A stretch of DNA of 64,000 nucleotides from Hoeflea_A sp963921345 (GTDB lineage: Bacteria; Pseudomonadota; Alphaproteobacteria; Rhizobiales; Rhizobiaceae): assembly GCA_963921345.3 (NCBI GenBank), contig CAWUFE020000002.1, positions 310,001 through 374,000 on the forward strand. Direction: 5' to 3'. Under the pieces are notes generated by a model. The model worked only from the letters and a program-made list of their open reading frames with translations, was not told the DNA's origin and ran no database searches. Position 1 is the stretch's first letter; every line of letters begins with the position of its first letter. A program made the position numbers and the translations under genes. Positions 8,444 to 17,564 of the stretch are shown here, one piece after another.

Positions 8444-10068
8444 GGCAAGAAGACGCTGCCTCCGAGGACGGTGCCGAGAACCGGAACGTCCTTGAGCGCT
8501 GCCGGATCGACAGTTGTGAGATCGTCCCCGAGAACGGCGAAGTCGGCCTTCTTGCCGGACTCGATCGACCCGATCTCATCGTCGAGTTTCAGCGTGTAGG
8601 CCGCACCCAGTGTAATGGCGTAGAGCGCTTCGTCGACCGAGATCCTTTGCTTCGGGCCGAGACAGCGTCCCGACATGGTCTGCCGGTTGACAGCACACCA
8701 GGCGGTAAACAGCGGGCCGAGGGGCGTGACCGGTGCGTCGGAATGGATGGTCATGTGCACGCCCTCGTCGAGAGCGCTGCGACAGGCGTCCATGCGGCTT
8801 GCCCGGTCCTCGCCGATGGTCAGGGCGGCATGCTGGTCGCCGAAATAGTAGATATGGTTGGCAAAGATGTTGGTGCAGACCCCGAGCTCGGCGCTGCGGC
8901 GCATCTGGTCGGCGCCCATCATCTGGCAATGCTGCAGCACGTGGCGGTGGCCCTGCCACGGAGTTTTCCGCATCGCCGCCTCGATGGCGTCGAGTGCGAT
9001 TTCCGAGGCCTCGTCGCCATTGGTGTGGATGTGCATCTGAATACCGGCGGCATGCAGGGCTTCGCACAGCTGATGAATCTGCTCGGGCGCCGTGTTCCAG
9101 ATTCCATTCGGATGCCCGGTAACATAGTGCGGCCATTTCACTCGCGCCGTGTAGCCCTGGATCGAGCCGTCCGTCATCAACTTGACGGCGCCCAGGCGCA
9201 GCTTGTCGGTCGAGCGCTCCCTCATGGCGAGCGCCCGTTCGGCGATTTCTGCGGGCGAGACCGCGAATGCGCCCAGGGCCGGCACGATGCGCACCGGATA
9301 GTCGGCTTCGCCGGTGATGGAAACCATCCGGTCGACATCTTCCTCGGCGAGCGTCGAAAACAGATCCGTCAGCGTGGTCACGCCCGCCCGACAGGCGACC
9401 TTGGCGTAGCTTCGCACCGAAGCTTCGGTCCTGGCGAGATCCCGGAAATCGATGCCGAGACGCCGCAGGATCGGGAACATCGCCGCCATTTCCTGCAGCT
9501 CGCCGCTCGGTTCGCCCGACGAATCCCGCACCACGCCCTCGACATTGGTCTCGCGCGTGTACTGGGCCAGCTCGAGCGCCTTGGTATTCACACACATCAG
9601 GTGAAAATTCGAGTACAGGATCGCTACCGGCCGATCCGTGCTGATGGCGTCCAGGTGATGACGATTGAGGCGCTCGGTGGGCAGGAAAATCGGATCGAAA
9701 CCCCAGCCCACCAGCGGTTCGTCGTCGGCCAACCCAGCCTGATATTCGGCCAGTCCGGCAACAACCGCCTCGATATCCGTCATTCCTTTCCACAGGCGTC
9801 CGTCGGGATCGATACGATCATGATAACCGGCATAGGCAAATTCCCAGACGGACCCCGCCATCATGTGTGCATGCCCCTCAACGAAGCCCGGCATCAGCAC
9901 GGCATCCGCCAGCCGCTCGTCCACAACGCCACCACCCCAGGGCTCCGCGCAATCGGCACCGCCGACGGCCAAAACAAGTCCGTCTCGTACGGCGACATGG
10001 GTCGCGCGTGGCCGGTTCGGATCCATCGTGATTATGTTTTTTGATTTAAAAACAATGATTTGCGACAT
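8440..10068 (-). CDS. Amidohydrolase, YtcJ-like (amidohydrolase family 3)
   Basis: A 542-residue metal-dependent hydrolase. It shows the composite N-terminal beta domain, GHAHM with the metal-binding HxH (His66, His68), further barrel histidines in HIHTNGDEA and VLQHCQ, and the terminal aspartate in TIHSDAPVTPLGP, followed by the second half of the beta domain (ESGKKADFAVLG). There is no signal peptide, so it should act in the cytosol. The start at 10068 (MSQIIVF) is chosen because GGAGG lies 11 nt upstream; two earlier in-frame starts would run into the divergent promoter. It is divergent from a LysR gene and coupled to a COG0523 GTPase. Substrate unknown; an N-acyl or amide compound is likely for the family. 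Confidence 0.9.
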   Translation of the reverse strand: MSQIIVFKSKNIITMDPNRPRATHVAVRDGLVLAVGGADCAEPWGGGVVDERLADAVLMPGFVEGHAHMMAGSVWEFAYAGYHDRIDPDGRLWKGMTDIEAVVAGLAEYQAGLADDEPLVGWGFDPIFLPTERLNRHHLDAISTDRPVAILYSNFHLMCVNTKALELAQYTRETNVEGVVRDSSGEPSGELQEMAAMFPILRRLGIDFRDLARTEASVRSYAKVACRAGVTTLTDLFSTLAEEDVDRMVSITGEADYPVRIVPALGAFAVSPAEIAERALAMRERSTDKLRLGAVKLMTDGSIQGYTARVKWPHYVTGHPNGIWNTAPEQIHQLCEALHAAGIQMHIHTNGDEASEIALDAIEAAMRKTPWQGHRHVLQHCQMMGADQMRRSAELGVCTNIFANHIYYFGDQHAALTIGEDRASRMDACRSALDEGVHMTIHSDAPVTPLGPLFTAWCAVNRQTMSGRCLGPKQRISVDEALYAITLGAAYTLKLDDEIGSIESGKKADFAVLGDDLTTVDPAALKDVPVLGTVLGGSVFLP

Positions 10069-10081
10069 GGACTTCAATACC

Positions 10082-10117
10082 TCCAATTCCATGCCTACAC
10101 CAGCTTTATAAATTGGA
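10082..10117. promoter_or_regulatory. Inverted repeat in the amidohydrolase/LysR divergent promoter
   Basis: TCCAATT (10082-10088) and AATTGGA (10111-10117) form perfect 7-bp arms separated by 22 bp, in an AT-rich spacer between two divergent genes. The site is a candidate for binding by the adjacent LysR protein. The arms are short, so chance is not excluded. Confidence 0.4.
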
Positions 10118-10163
10118 AAAATAGATTTAGCTTGGCTCAAGCCTCAGTTTTTTGGAGGAATGG

Positions 10164-11102
10164 ATGCAGTTCACGCTCAAGCAGCTTCGCTATTTCGAAG
10201 CCGCCTTCCGTTGCGAATCGATCGCCAAGGCAGCCAACGAGATGAACATCTCGCAATCCTCGATCACCGCGGCGATCGATGTGATCGAAAAGTCGCTCGG
10301 CTTCGAACTCTTTCGCCGCATGCCGGCCAAGGGCATTCGGCCGACCCGCAACGGCAAGGCCGTCGGCGCCCGTGTCGCCGAGTATCTGGAACAGACCCGT
10401 ATCTTCGAATCGGACATTCTTTCGCTTGCCGGGGATCCCATCGGTACGCTGCGCATGGGGTGCTATGCACCCACCGCTCCGTATATGCTGCCACGCATTC
10501 TGAACCGGGTCGCCAGTGAATATCCGTCGATCCGTGTCGACCTCAAGGAAGGCGATCTGGAGGCGATGGTCGGCTTCCTGCAGGGCGGTTTGGTCGATGT
10601 CGCGCTGACCTATCGCCGTGTCACGCCGACCGGCCTGCCGTTCATGCCGATGTTCCGCGCTCGCCCCTACGCCTTGCTGCCGGAAACCTCGCCGCTGGCG
10701 GCGCGTTCGCAGGTGGCGATCGCCGACCTTGCCGACCTGCCGATGATCATGCTCGACCTGCCGGCCACCCGCACCTACTTTTCGCAGATCTTCGAGGAGC
10801 AGGGATTTCGCCCCAAGATCGTCCACTCGACCAAGTCGTCGAGCGTGCTGCGTGGCCTGGTCGCCGCCAATTTCGGCTATTCGATTCTCAATATCTGCGG
10901 CCCCAATGACCGGGCCGGCAAGAGCGGCTATGTCAGTCGCCCGATCACCGGGAAACTGGACGCTCCCTATTTCGGCATGGCCTATACCAAGGCCTCGAAA
11001 CGGTCGGCCATCGTGCGTGCGATGCTCGATATCGGCGCCGATCTGGCCGGCGCCGGCGCTTTCGACGATTTGGTGATGCTGCCGCAGGACTATATCCACT
11101 AA
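10164..11102 (+). CDS. LysR-type transcriptional regulator
   Basis: A 312-residue LysR protein. The N-terminal winged helix (about 1-60) has LRYFEAAFRCESIAKAANEM followed by the recognition helix ISQSSITAAIDVIEKSLG; the rest is a periplasmic-binding-protein-like co-inducer domain. The ATG at 10164 follows GGAGGA. It is divergent from the amidohydrolase gene and 91 bp upstream of a peptide-type ABC importer on the same strand, so it is well placed to control both. The likely co-inducer is the imported compound or its hydrolysis product, which is inference. Confidence 0.9.
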   Translation: MQFTLKQLRYFEAAFRCESIAKAANEMNISQSSITAAIDVIEKSLGFELFRRMPAKGIRPTRNGKAVGARVAEYLEQTRIFESDILSLAGDPIGTLRMGCYAPTAPYMLPRILNRVASEYPSIRVDLKEGDLEAMVGFLQGGLVDVALTYRRVTPTGLPFMPMFRARPYALLPETSPLAARSQVAIADLADLPMIMLDLPATRTYFSQIFEEQGFRPKIVHSTKSSSVLRGLVAANFGYSILNICGPNDRAGKSGYVSRPITGKLDAPYFGMAYTKASKRSAIVRAMLDIGADLAGAGAFDDLVMLPQDYIH

Positions 11103-11193
11103 AATCCTGAGGATAAGTTTCGCAAAACACTGTTTTCTGTGGTTTCCGGCCGGATTAGCCTGAATACGGACAACAAGGCCTTGGGAGAACACC

Positions 11194-12753
11194 ATGAAAC
11201 AGATGATCCGATTGATCGGCGCAGCTGCCCTGCTGGCGTCGACCGTCGCCGTGCCCGCTTTCGCCGACGGCGGAACGCTGGTTATCGCCTCGACACAGGT
11301 GCCGCGTCACCTCAACGGAGCCGTTCAGTCCGGCATCGCCACCGCCGTGCCGTCGACCCAGATTTTCGCCTCACCCCTGCGTTATGACGAGAACTGGGAC
11401 CCGCAACCCTATCTGGCCGAGAGCTGGTCGACCTCCGACGACGGTCTGAAGGTCACGCTCAATCTGGTCAAGGACGCGACGTTCCACGACGGCAAGCCGG
11501 TCACTTCCGAAGATGTCGCCTTCTCGATCATGACGACCAAGGAGAACCACCCGTTCAAGTCGATGTTCGCCCCGGTCGAATCCATCGACACGCCGGATCC
11601 CCACACGGTGGTCATCAATCTCAGCCAGCCGCACCCGGCCCTGCTCCTGGCCCTGTCGCCGGCGCTGGCACCGGTGCTGCCGAAGCATGTCTTCGGCGAC
11701 GGTCAGGATCCGAAGAGCCACCCGGCCAATTCCAAACCGGTCGGCTCCGGCCCCTTCATGCTGGAAGAATTCACCCCCGGCGAAGCCGTCGTGCTCAAGA
11801 AGAATCCGAATTTCTTCATCGACGGGCGGCCGAAGCTCGACGAGATCATCATCCGCATCATCAAGGATCCGTCGGCGCTGCTGATCGCCATGGAGAACGG
11901 CGAGGCCGACCTTTATCCGTTCATGGCCGGCAGCCAGGAAATCCGCCGGTTGGAGAAGGTCGACCACCTGGGTCTGACCACCGACGGATACGCCGCGGTC
12001 GGTCCGATCAACTGGCTGGCCTTCAACACCGCCTCGGACAAACTGTCGGATCCGCGCGTCCGCCAGGCCATCGCCTATGCCGTCGACCGCAACTTCATCA
12101 CCAAGGCACTGCACCGCGGCGTGTCGTCGCCGCAGCGCGGCCCCATCGTCGAGAGCTCGCCCTTCTTCGACGAGACCATTCCGGCCTATGACGTCGACCT
12201 CGACAAGGCCAAGGCGCTGATGGCGGAAGCCGGGCATGGCGACGGAATGGAGCTCACCGTGGACTACATCCCGGGCCCGGCCGAGCAGCAGAAGAACATT
12301 GCCGAATATCTGAAATCGCAACTGAAGAAGATCGGCATCGACGTGACTGTGCGCGCCGCGCCGGATTTCCCGACCTGGGCCGGCCGCGTATCCGGCCATG
12401 ATTTCGATCTCACCATGGACGTCGTCTTCAACTGGGGCGATCCGGTCATCGGCGTCCACCGCACCTATCTCGGTTCCAACATCAAGAAGGGCGTGATCTG
12501 GTCGAACACCCAGCAGTATTCCAACCCGGAAGTCGACCGCATTCTCGGCGAAGCGGCGGTCGAGACCGATCCGGAGAAGCGCAAGGCGCTCTACTCCCAG
12601 TTCCAGCAGATCGTCGCCAACGACCTGCCGATCTACTGGATCAACACGCTGCCCTACCACACCGCCTACGACAAACGCCTGTCGGGTGCGCCGGGCGGCA
12701 TCTGGGGCACCATGCACCCGATGGACACGATCTATTGGGCGGAAGAAAAATAG
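11194..12753 (+). CDS. ABC transporter solute-binding protein, family 5 (peptide/nickel type)
   Basis: A 519-residue exported protein with a classic signal peptide (KR-type N-region, AAALLASTVAVPAFA, predicted cleavage after residue 25). The mature protein has SBP_bac_5 marks: AESWSTSDDGLKVTLNLVKD, TFHDGKPVTSEDV, GSGPFMLEEF and DPRVRQAIAYAVDR. It delivers a peptide, amide, opine-like or related solute to the permeases encoded downstream. An intrinsic terminator directly follows it, suggesting it is made in excess over the membrane parts. Substrate not readable from sequence. Confidence 0.93.
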   Translation: MKQMIRLIGAAALLASTVAVPAFADGGTLVIASTQVPRHLNGAVQSGIATAVPSTQIFASPLRYDENWDPQPYLAESWSTSDDGLKVTLNLVKDATFHDGKPVTSEDVAFSIMTTKENHPFKSMFAPVESIDTPDPHTVVINLSQPHPALLLALSPALAPVLPKHVFGDGQDPKSHPANSKPVGSGPFMLEEFTPGEAVVLKKNPNFFIDGRPKLDEIIIRIIKDPSALLIAMENGEADLYPFMAGSQEIRRLEKVDHLGLTTDGYAAVGPINWLAFNTASDKLSDPRVRQAIAYAVDRNFITKALHRGVSSPQRGPIVESSPFFDETIPAYDVDLDKAKALMAEAGHGDGMELTVDYIPGPAEQQKNIAEYLKSQLKKIGIDVTVRAAPDFPTWAGRVSGHDFDLTMDVVFNWGDPVIGVHRTYLGSNIKKGVIWSNTQQYSNPEVDRILGEAAVETDPEKRKALYSQFQQIVANDLPIYWINTLPYHTAYDKRLSGAPGGIWGTMHPMDTIYWAEEK

Positions 12754-12763
12754 GACCGGCGAA

Positions 12764-12787
12764 GGGCCGCGGCAGCGGCCCTTTTTT
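12764..12787 (+). terminator. Intrinsic-type stem-loop after the binding-protein gene
   Basis: GGGCCGC-GGCA-GCGGCCC makes a perfect 7-bp stem with a 4-nt loop, followed by six T residues (12782-12787). It lies 10 bp after the binding-protein stop and 16 bp before the first permease start, so it must let some transcripts through and probably lowers permease and ATPase expression. Confidence 0.85.
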
Positions 12788-12802
12788 CTGACGGTTGTTT
12801 CG

Positions 12803-13780
12803 ATGGACGTTCGCTACATAGCCAAACGGCTGTTCTACGGCCTGCTCCTGATGCTCGGCGTCGTGGTGCTGAATTTCTTCCTCATCCGGCTTGCGCCGGG
12901 TGATCCGGCGGTGGTCATCGCCGGGGAGATGGGCGGCGCGACCGAGGAGATCCTGCAGTCCATCCGCGCCGATTACGGGCTCGACCGGCCGCTGCTGGTG
13001 CAGTTATGGATCTACCTTTCCAACATCGCCACGGGCGATCTCGGGCGGTCCTTCTTCTTCGACCAGCCGGTCACCCGCCTGATCGGCCTGCGCATCGGGC
13101 CGACGATCCTGCTGGTCATCACCGCTTTGCTGCTGTCGATCGTGATCGGCGTGTTTCTGGGTGTCGTGGCGGCGCGCAAGCCAAACGGGCCGGTGTCGGC
13201 TTTCGTCTCCGTCTTCGCAACGATCGGCTATGCCGTGCCGGTTTTCTGGACCGGCATCATGCTGATCATCCTGTTCGCCTCGGTGCTGCCTCTGTTTCCG
13301 GTGGAAGGCATGACATCGGTGCGCCTGCGCGACGCCTCGTTTCCCGTCAAGGTGCTCGACGTCGCCCATCACCTGATCCTGCCGGCCTTCACGCTGGCGA
13401 TCATCTATCTGGCCCAGTACGCCCGCCTGTCGCGCGCTTCCATGCTCGAAGTGCTCGGATCCGACTACATCCGCACGGCGCGCGCCAAGGGCGCGTCGGA
13501 GCGTTCGGTTCTGTTCAAGCACGCGCTGCGCAATGCCGCACTGCCGATCCTCACCGTCGCCGGCCTGCAGTTCGGCAATCTGATATCCGGCGCCCTGCTG
13601 GTGGAAACGGTGTTCAACTGGCCCGGTATGGGGCGGCTCGCCTTCGACAGCATCCTGCGTCGCGACTATCCGACGATCATGGGCGTGCTGTTCTTCGCTT
13701 CCGCCATGGTGGTCATCGCCAACCTGCTGACCGACCTGTCCTACCGGCTGGCCGATCCGAGACTGAGGGACAAGCAATGA
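12803..13780 (+). CDS. ABC transporter permease, DppB/OppB type
   Basis: A 325-residue inner-membrane protein with six predicted helices. It has the N-terminal signature KRLFYGLLLMLGVVVLNFFLIRLAPGDP and the EAA loop ARLSRASMLEVLGSDYIRTARAKG (written here in two parts: ARLSRASMLEVLG, then SDYIRTARAKG) that docks the ATPases. The ATG at 12803 (MDVRYIAK) gives the standard N-terminus. Its stop overlaps the next start as ATGA. Confidence 0.93.
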   Translation: MDVRYIAKRLFYGLLLMLGVVVLNFFLIRLAPGDPAVVIAGEMGGATEEILQSIRADYGLDRPLLVQLWIYLSNIATGDLGRSFFFDQPVTRLIGLRIGPTILLVITALLLSIVIGVFLGVVAARKPNGPVSAFVSVFATIGYAVPVFWTGIMLIILFASVLPLFPVEGMTSVRLRDASFPVKVLDVAHHLILPAFTLAIIYLAQYARLSRASMLEVLGSDYIRTARAKGASERSVLFKHALRNAALPILTVAGLQFGNLISGALLVETVFNWPGMGRLAFDSILRRDYPTIMGVLFFASAMVVIANLLTDLSYRLADPRLRDKQ

Positions 13781-14637
13781 GCGACTACCAGGCCCAAAGC
13801 CCGATGCTGGAAGCCTGGCGGATGTTCCGCCGCAACGTGCCGGCGCTCGTCGGTGTCCTCATCCTGGCCGTCATTATCCTGGCCACGCTCTACGGCCAGT
13901 TCATCTATACCGGAGACGCCTTCGAAATCGTCTGGGCGCCGCACGAGCCGCCGGGTGTCGAACCGGACTATCCGCTCGGCACCGACTATCTGGGCCGCGA
14001 CGTTGTCGCCGGCATGCTCACCGGAGGCGGCCCGACCCTGGCGGTCGGGGCCGCGGCCGCCGCTATCACCATGGTCATCGGCATTACCTTCGGCGCGCTC
14101 GCCGGCTATTTCGGCGGCTGGCTCGACAATCTGCTGATGCGCATCACCGAGTTCTTCCAGGTCCTGCCCGCCCTGCTGTTCGCTATGGTGCTGGTAACGC
14201 TGTTTTCGCCATCGCCGGTCACCATCGCGCTTGCCATCGGCGTCGTCAGCTGGCCGCAGACGGCGCGCCTGGCCCGAGCCGAATTCCTCAAGATCAAGGA
14301 ACTCGAATATGTTACCGCGGCACGGGCCATCGGCGCCCGTCGCGGCCGTATCATCTGGCGGGTCATCCTGCCCAACGCGGCGCCGCCTTTGATCGTTTCG
14401 GCGACCCTGACGATCGGCGTCGCCATCCTGTTCGAAGCAGGCCTGTCTTTCCTCGGGCTCGGCGACCCCAACACCATGAGCTGGGGTCTGATGATCGGCG
14501 CCAATCGCGAATACATTCTCGACGCCTGGTGGCCGGTGACGTTCCCCGGCCTCGCAATCTTCTTCACCGTCTTTGCCGTCAGCCTGATTGGCGACGGGTT
14601 GAACGACGCCTTCAATCCGAGGCTGCGCGAACGATGA
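13777..14637 (+). CDS. ABC transporter permease, DppC/OppC type
   Basis: A 286-residue membrane protein with the N-terminal helix typical of DppC, the YPLGTDYLGRDV motif, an EAA loop around LEYVTAARAIGARRGRII and the SFLGLGDPNTMSWG signature near the end. It forms the heterodimeric channel with the preceding permease. Both ends overlap neighbours by 4 bp (ATGA). Confidence 0.94.
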   Translation: MSDYQAQSPMLEAWRMFRRNVPALVGVLILAVIILATLYGQFIYTGDAFEIVWAPHEPPGVEPDYPLGTDYLGRDVVAGMLTGGGPTLAVGAAAAAITMVIGITFGALAGYFGGWLDNLLMRITEFFQVLPALLFAMVLVTLFSPSPVTIALAIGVVSWPQTARLARAEFLKIKELEYVTAARAIGARRGRIIWRVILPNAAPPLIVSATLTIGVAILFEAGLSFLGLGDPNTMSWGLMIGANREYILDAWWPVTFPGLAIFFTVFAVSLIGDGLNDAFNPRLRER

Positions 14638-15614
14638 GCGCCCTGCTTGAAATCGAAGATCTGCGGGTCTCCTTCAGGACCCGCTACGGCAAGGTGACCG
14701 CCCTCGACGGTGTCTCGCTGCACGTCAATGCGGGCGAAACGCTGGGGGTCGTCGGAGAAAGCGGATGCGGCAAGTCGATCACCGCCCTGTCGACCATGGG
14801 GCTGATCCCCTCGCCGCCCGGCAAGGTCGAAGGCGGCGCGATCCGGCTGGCCGGCGAAGACCTGACCGCGGCAACGCAGGCACGCATGCGGGCGGTTCGC
14901 GGTGCCGAAGTGGCGATGATCTTCCAGGAGCCGATGACCTCGCTGAACCCGGTCTTCACCGTCGGCGATCAGATCGCCGAGGCGATCATGCTGCATCAGA
15001 GCGTCTCGCGGGAACAGGCCCTGACGGACGCGACCGCCCTGTTGGAGCGTGTCGGGATCCCGGAGCCCGGCGTGCGAGCCAGGGACTACCCGCATCAGCT
15101 GTCCGGCGGCATGCGCCAGCGGGTGATGATCGCCATGGCGGTTTCCTGCCGGCCGAAAGTGTTGATTGCCGACGAACCGACGACAGCGCTCGATGTCACC
15201 GTCCAGGCTCAGATCTTCGATCTGCTCAACGAAATCCAGCGGGATTTCGGCGCCGCCATCGTCCTGATCACCCACGACATGGGCGCCATATCGGAAATGG
15301 CCGACCGCGTTGCGGTGATGTATGCCGGACGGGTCATCGAGGAGGGCACGGCCGACGATGTGCTGGATTATCCGCAGCACCCCTACGCCCGCGGTCTGAT
15401 CGCCTGTATACCGACCCTGGGCAAGGCCGATGACGACGCGGCGCTGCAGGAAATCCCCGGTGTCGTTCCGCCGCTGCATCTGTTGGGAGCTGGCTGCGGT
15501 TTTGCCGACCGCTGCGCCTATCGCAACGAGCGCTGCGACACCGAAAAGCCATTGCTGCGAGCGGCAAAACGTCATCCCGTCGCCTGCCATGCGGTCGAGG
15601 AGGGTCGGCTGTGA
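14634..15614 (+). CDS. ABC transporter ATPase, DppD/OppD type
   Basis: A 326-residue ATPase with Walker A GESGCGKS, the Q-loop in FQEPMTSLNPVF, signature LSGGMRQR and Walker B LIADEPTTALD. The cysteine-rich oligopeptide-transporter C-terminal domain (about 235-320; GCGFADRCAYRNERC) usually holds a [4Fe-4S] cluster in this subfamily. The start at 14634 gives MSALLEIEDLRVSF and overlaps the upstream stop. It energises import together with the next gene product. Confidence 0.94.
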   Translation: MSALLEIEDLRVSFRTRYGKVTALDGVSLHVNAGETLGVVGESGCGKSITALSTMGLIPSPPGKVEGGAIRLAGEDLTAATQARMRAVRGAEVAMIFQEPMTSLNPVFTVGDQIAEAIMLHQSVSREQALTDATALLERVGIPEPGVRARDYPHQLSGGMRQRVMIAMAVSCRPKVLIADEPTTALDVTVQAQIFDLLNEIQRDFGAAIVLITHDMGAISEMADRVAVMYAGRVIEEGTADDVLDYPQHPYARGLIACIPTLGKADDDAALQEIPGVVPPLHLLGAGCGFADRCAYRNERCDTEKPLLRAAKRHPVACHAVEEGRL

Positions 15615-16582
15615 GTACGCTGCTCGACGTTCAGGACCTGACGGTCCGCTTCGCCCTGCCCCGCCCGTCCATGTTCGGCCCGCGCCCGCATCTGGAGGCG
15701 GTTCGCCAGGTCAGCTTCAAACTGCAGCCGGGACGCGCGCTGGGAATCGTCGGCGAAAGCGGCTCGGGCAAAACGACGACGGCCATGGCGACCATCCGGC
15801 TGGTCAACGCGGCCGGCGGCAAGGTGTTGTTCGAGGGCGAGGACCTGCTCGACCTCGACGACGAGGCCATGCGTCGCCGCCGCCGCGACATGCAGCTGAT
15901 CTTTCAGGACCCCTACTCTTCGCTCAATCCGCGTGCCCGGGTCGCCGACATCGTGCGCGAGCCGCTGGATTTGATGCAGATCGGCGATCCGGGCGAGCGC
16001 GACGAACGGGTCAGGGAACTGTTCGCCCTGGTCGGCCTGCGGCCCGATCAGATGAGCCTGTTTCCGCACCAGTTTTCCGGCGGCCAGCGGCAACGCATTT
16101 CCATTGCCAGGGCCCTGTCGACCCACCCCAAGCTGCTGGTCTGCGACGAGCCCGTCAGCGCGCTGGACATGGCCATCCAGGCACAGATCCTCAATCTCTT
16201 GCGCCGGCTTCAGACCGAGCTCGGCCTCTCCTACCTGTTCATCAGCCACGATCTGGGCGTGGTGCGACACGTCTGCGACGACGTCGCCGTCATGTATCTC
16301 GGCAAGATCGTCGAGGAGGCGCCACGCGACCGCCTGTTCGACATGCCGCAGCATCCCTATACCCAGGCGCTTCTGTCGGCCGCACCTTCGCTGGCACGGC
16401 GCAAGTCGAAGGGCTATGTTCGGCCGCTGATGGTGTCGGGCGACCCGCCCAGTCCGATCAACCTGCCGCCAGGATGCGCCTTCGCGGGCCGTTGTCCGAA
16501 AGCTCAGGCCGTTTGCCGCGAAACCCAACCGGAACTCACCGATGCCGGCGATACGAGGGTCGCCTGCCATTTTCCCGGTTGA
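15611..16582 (+). CDS. ABC transporter ATPase, DppF/OppF type
   Basis: A 323-residue ATPase with Walker A GESGSGKT, FQDPYSSLNPR, signature FSGGQRQR and Walker B LVCDEPVSALD, plus a cysteine-bearing C-terminal domain (GCAFAGRCPKAQAVC). Translation starts at a GTG whose last bases overlap the previous stop (GTGA), so expression is coupled. It is the last gene of the importer operon and ends 3 bp before the convergent LysR gene. Confidence 0.94.
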   Translation: MSTLLDVQDLTVRFALPRPSMFGPRPHLEAVRQVSFKLQPGRALGIVGESGSGKTTTAMATIRLVNAAGGKVLFEGEDLLDLDDEAMRRRRRDMQLIFQDPYSSLNPRARVADIVREPLDLMQIGDPGERDERVRELFALVGLRPDQMSLFPHQFSGGQRQRISIARALSTHPKLLVCDEPVSALDMAIQAQILNLLRRLQTELGLSYLFISHDLGVVRHVCDDVAVMYLGKIVEEAPRDRLFDMPQHPYTQALLSAAPSLARRKSKGYVRPLMVSGDPPSPINLPPGCAFAGRCPKAQAVCRETQPELTDAGDTRVACHFPG

Positions 16583-16585
16583 TCT

Positions 16586-17458
16586 TTACGCCGCCTCTTT
16601 CAGATCCGCCTTCCGGTAGAGCGCCATGATGGCATCGACGGCCATGCGGATGGTGCGGTCGCGCAGCAGGTCGCGGTGGATAATCAGGTTCTCCTGCGAG
16701 GTATAGACCGCATCCAGCCCATTGACCGGCCGCAGGCCGCTGGCATCCTCCGCCATGAAACGCGGCAGAATCCCGTACCCTGCTCCGGCCTCGATCGCCT
16801 GCACCATGCCGGTCATGGTGTTGACCCTGAGCTTCGCCGGATGGCGAACATGGTCTTGCATCCACTGCCGGATTTCCGGGTACCAGACGCGGTCGGACGA
16901 CAGGTCGATCCAGTTCGTGTCTTCCAAAACCGGCCCGCGGGCAACGCGATGAAAACCGTTGCTGCAATAGACCCCGTAGGTCAGTTCCCCCAGGCGCTTG
17001 GCCACCAGCGTGTCGCTTTCCGGCATGCAGGAGCGGATCTGGATATCGGTCTCGCGGGTTGCGTGATCGAGATGCATGTGAGCGCTGTAGAACTCGATGT
17101 CGGCCTGCGGCACGGCGCTGCGCAAGGCGGACACGTGGCGCATGAGCAATTGCTGGCGCACTTCGTCAAGAGAGATGCGCACCATGCGGCGAGTGCTGCT
17201 TGCCAGCTCCGGCTGGATGCGACGCACGGCGTCGGCGGTTCTTTTCATCTCCGCCGCCAGTGGCAACAGCCGTTCGCCAGCCGGCGTCAGCATCAATCCA
17301 TTGGGTGTCCGGTCGAATAGGCGCACCCCCATCTGGTCCTCGAAACGGCGCAGGCGTCGGCTCAATTGCGGCTGGCTGAGGCCCAGCGTCCGGGCCGCCG
17401 CCGATATGCCGCGCATGCTGGCGGCCGCCTCGAACAACTGCAGATCGTCCCAATTCAT
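16586..17458 (-). CDS. LysR-type transcriptional regulator
   Basis: A 290-residue LysR protein starting MNWDDLQLFEAAASMRG, with the recognition helix LSQPQLSRRLRRFEDQMG in the N-terminal winged helix and a substrate-binding-like C-terminal domain. The start at 17458 is preferred over one 12 codons upstream, because the longer form would place coding sequence across a long inverted repeat that looks like the operator. It is divergent from an EamA transporter gene and most likely controls it, since transporter-LysR divergent pairs commonly work that way. Confidence 0.88.
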   Translation of the reverse strand: MNWDDLQLFEAAASMRGISAAARTLGLSQPQLSRRLRRFEDQMGVRLFDRTPNGLMLTPAGERLLPLAAEMKRTADAVRRIQPELASSTRRMVRISLDEVRQQLLMRHVSALRSAVPQADIEFYSAHMHLDHATRETDIQIRSCMPESDTLVAKRLGELTYGVYCSNGFHRVARGPVLEDTNWIDLSSDRVWYPEIRQWMQDHVRHPAKLRVNTMTGMVQAIEAGAGYGILPRFMAEDASGLRPVNGLDAVYTSQENLIIHRDLLRDRTIRMAVDAIMALYRKADLKEAA

Positions 17459-17475
17459 ATTCGCATGTCCTTTGG

Positions 17476-17512
17476 ATCTCGTATGCACATCCACATAGCA
17501 CCCATACGAGAT
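17476..17512. promoter_or_regulatory. Long inverted repeat, candidate LysR operator
   Basis: ATCTCGTATG (17476-17485) and CATACGAGAT (17503-17512) are perfect 10-bp inverted arms with a 17-bp spacer. They lie between the divergent LysR start at 17458 and the EamA start at 17565. Such symmetry by chance is improbable at this exact location. Confidence 0.75.
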
Positions 17513-17564
17513 AGACGCTAGTCGCGGTCCCTTCGGCAGGGCATCTATCCGTCACGAAAGGAAC

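Noticed and set aside
11103..11193. Possible riboswitch or leader before the peptide-binding-protein gene
   Set aside because: The 91-bp spacer is too short and shows no conserved riboswitch core or strong hairpin.
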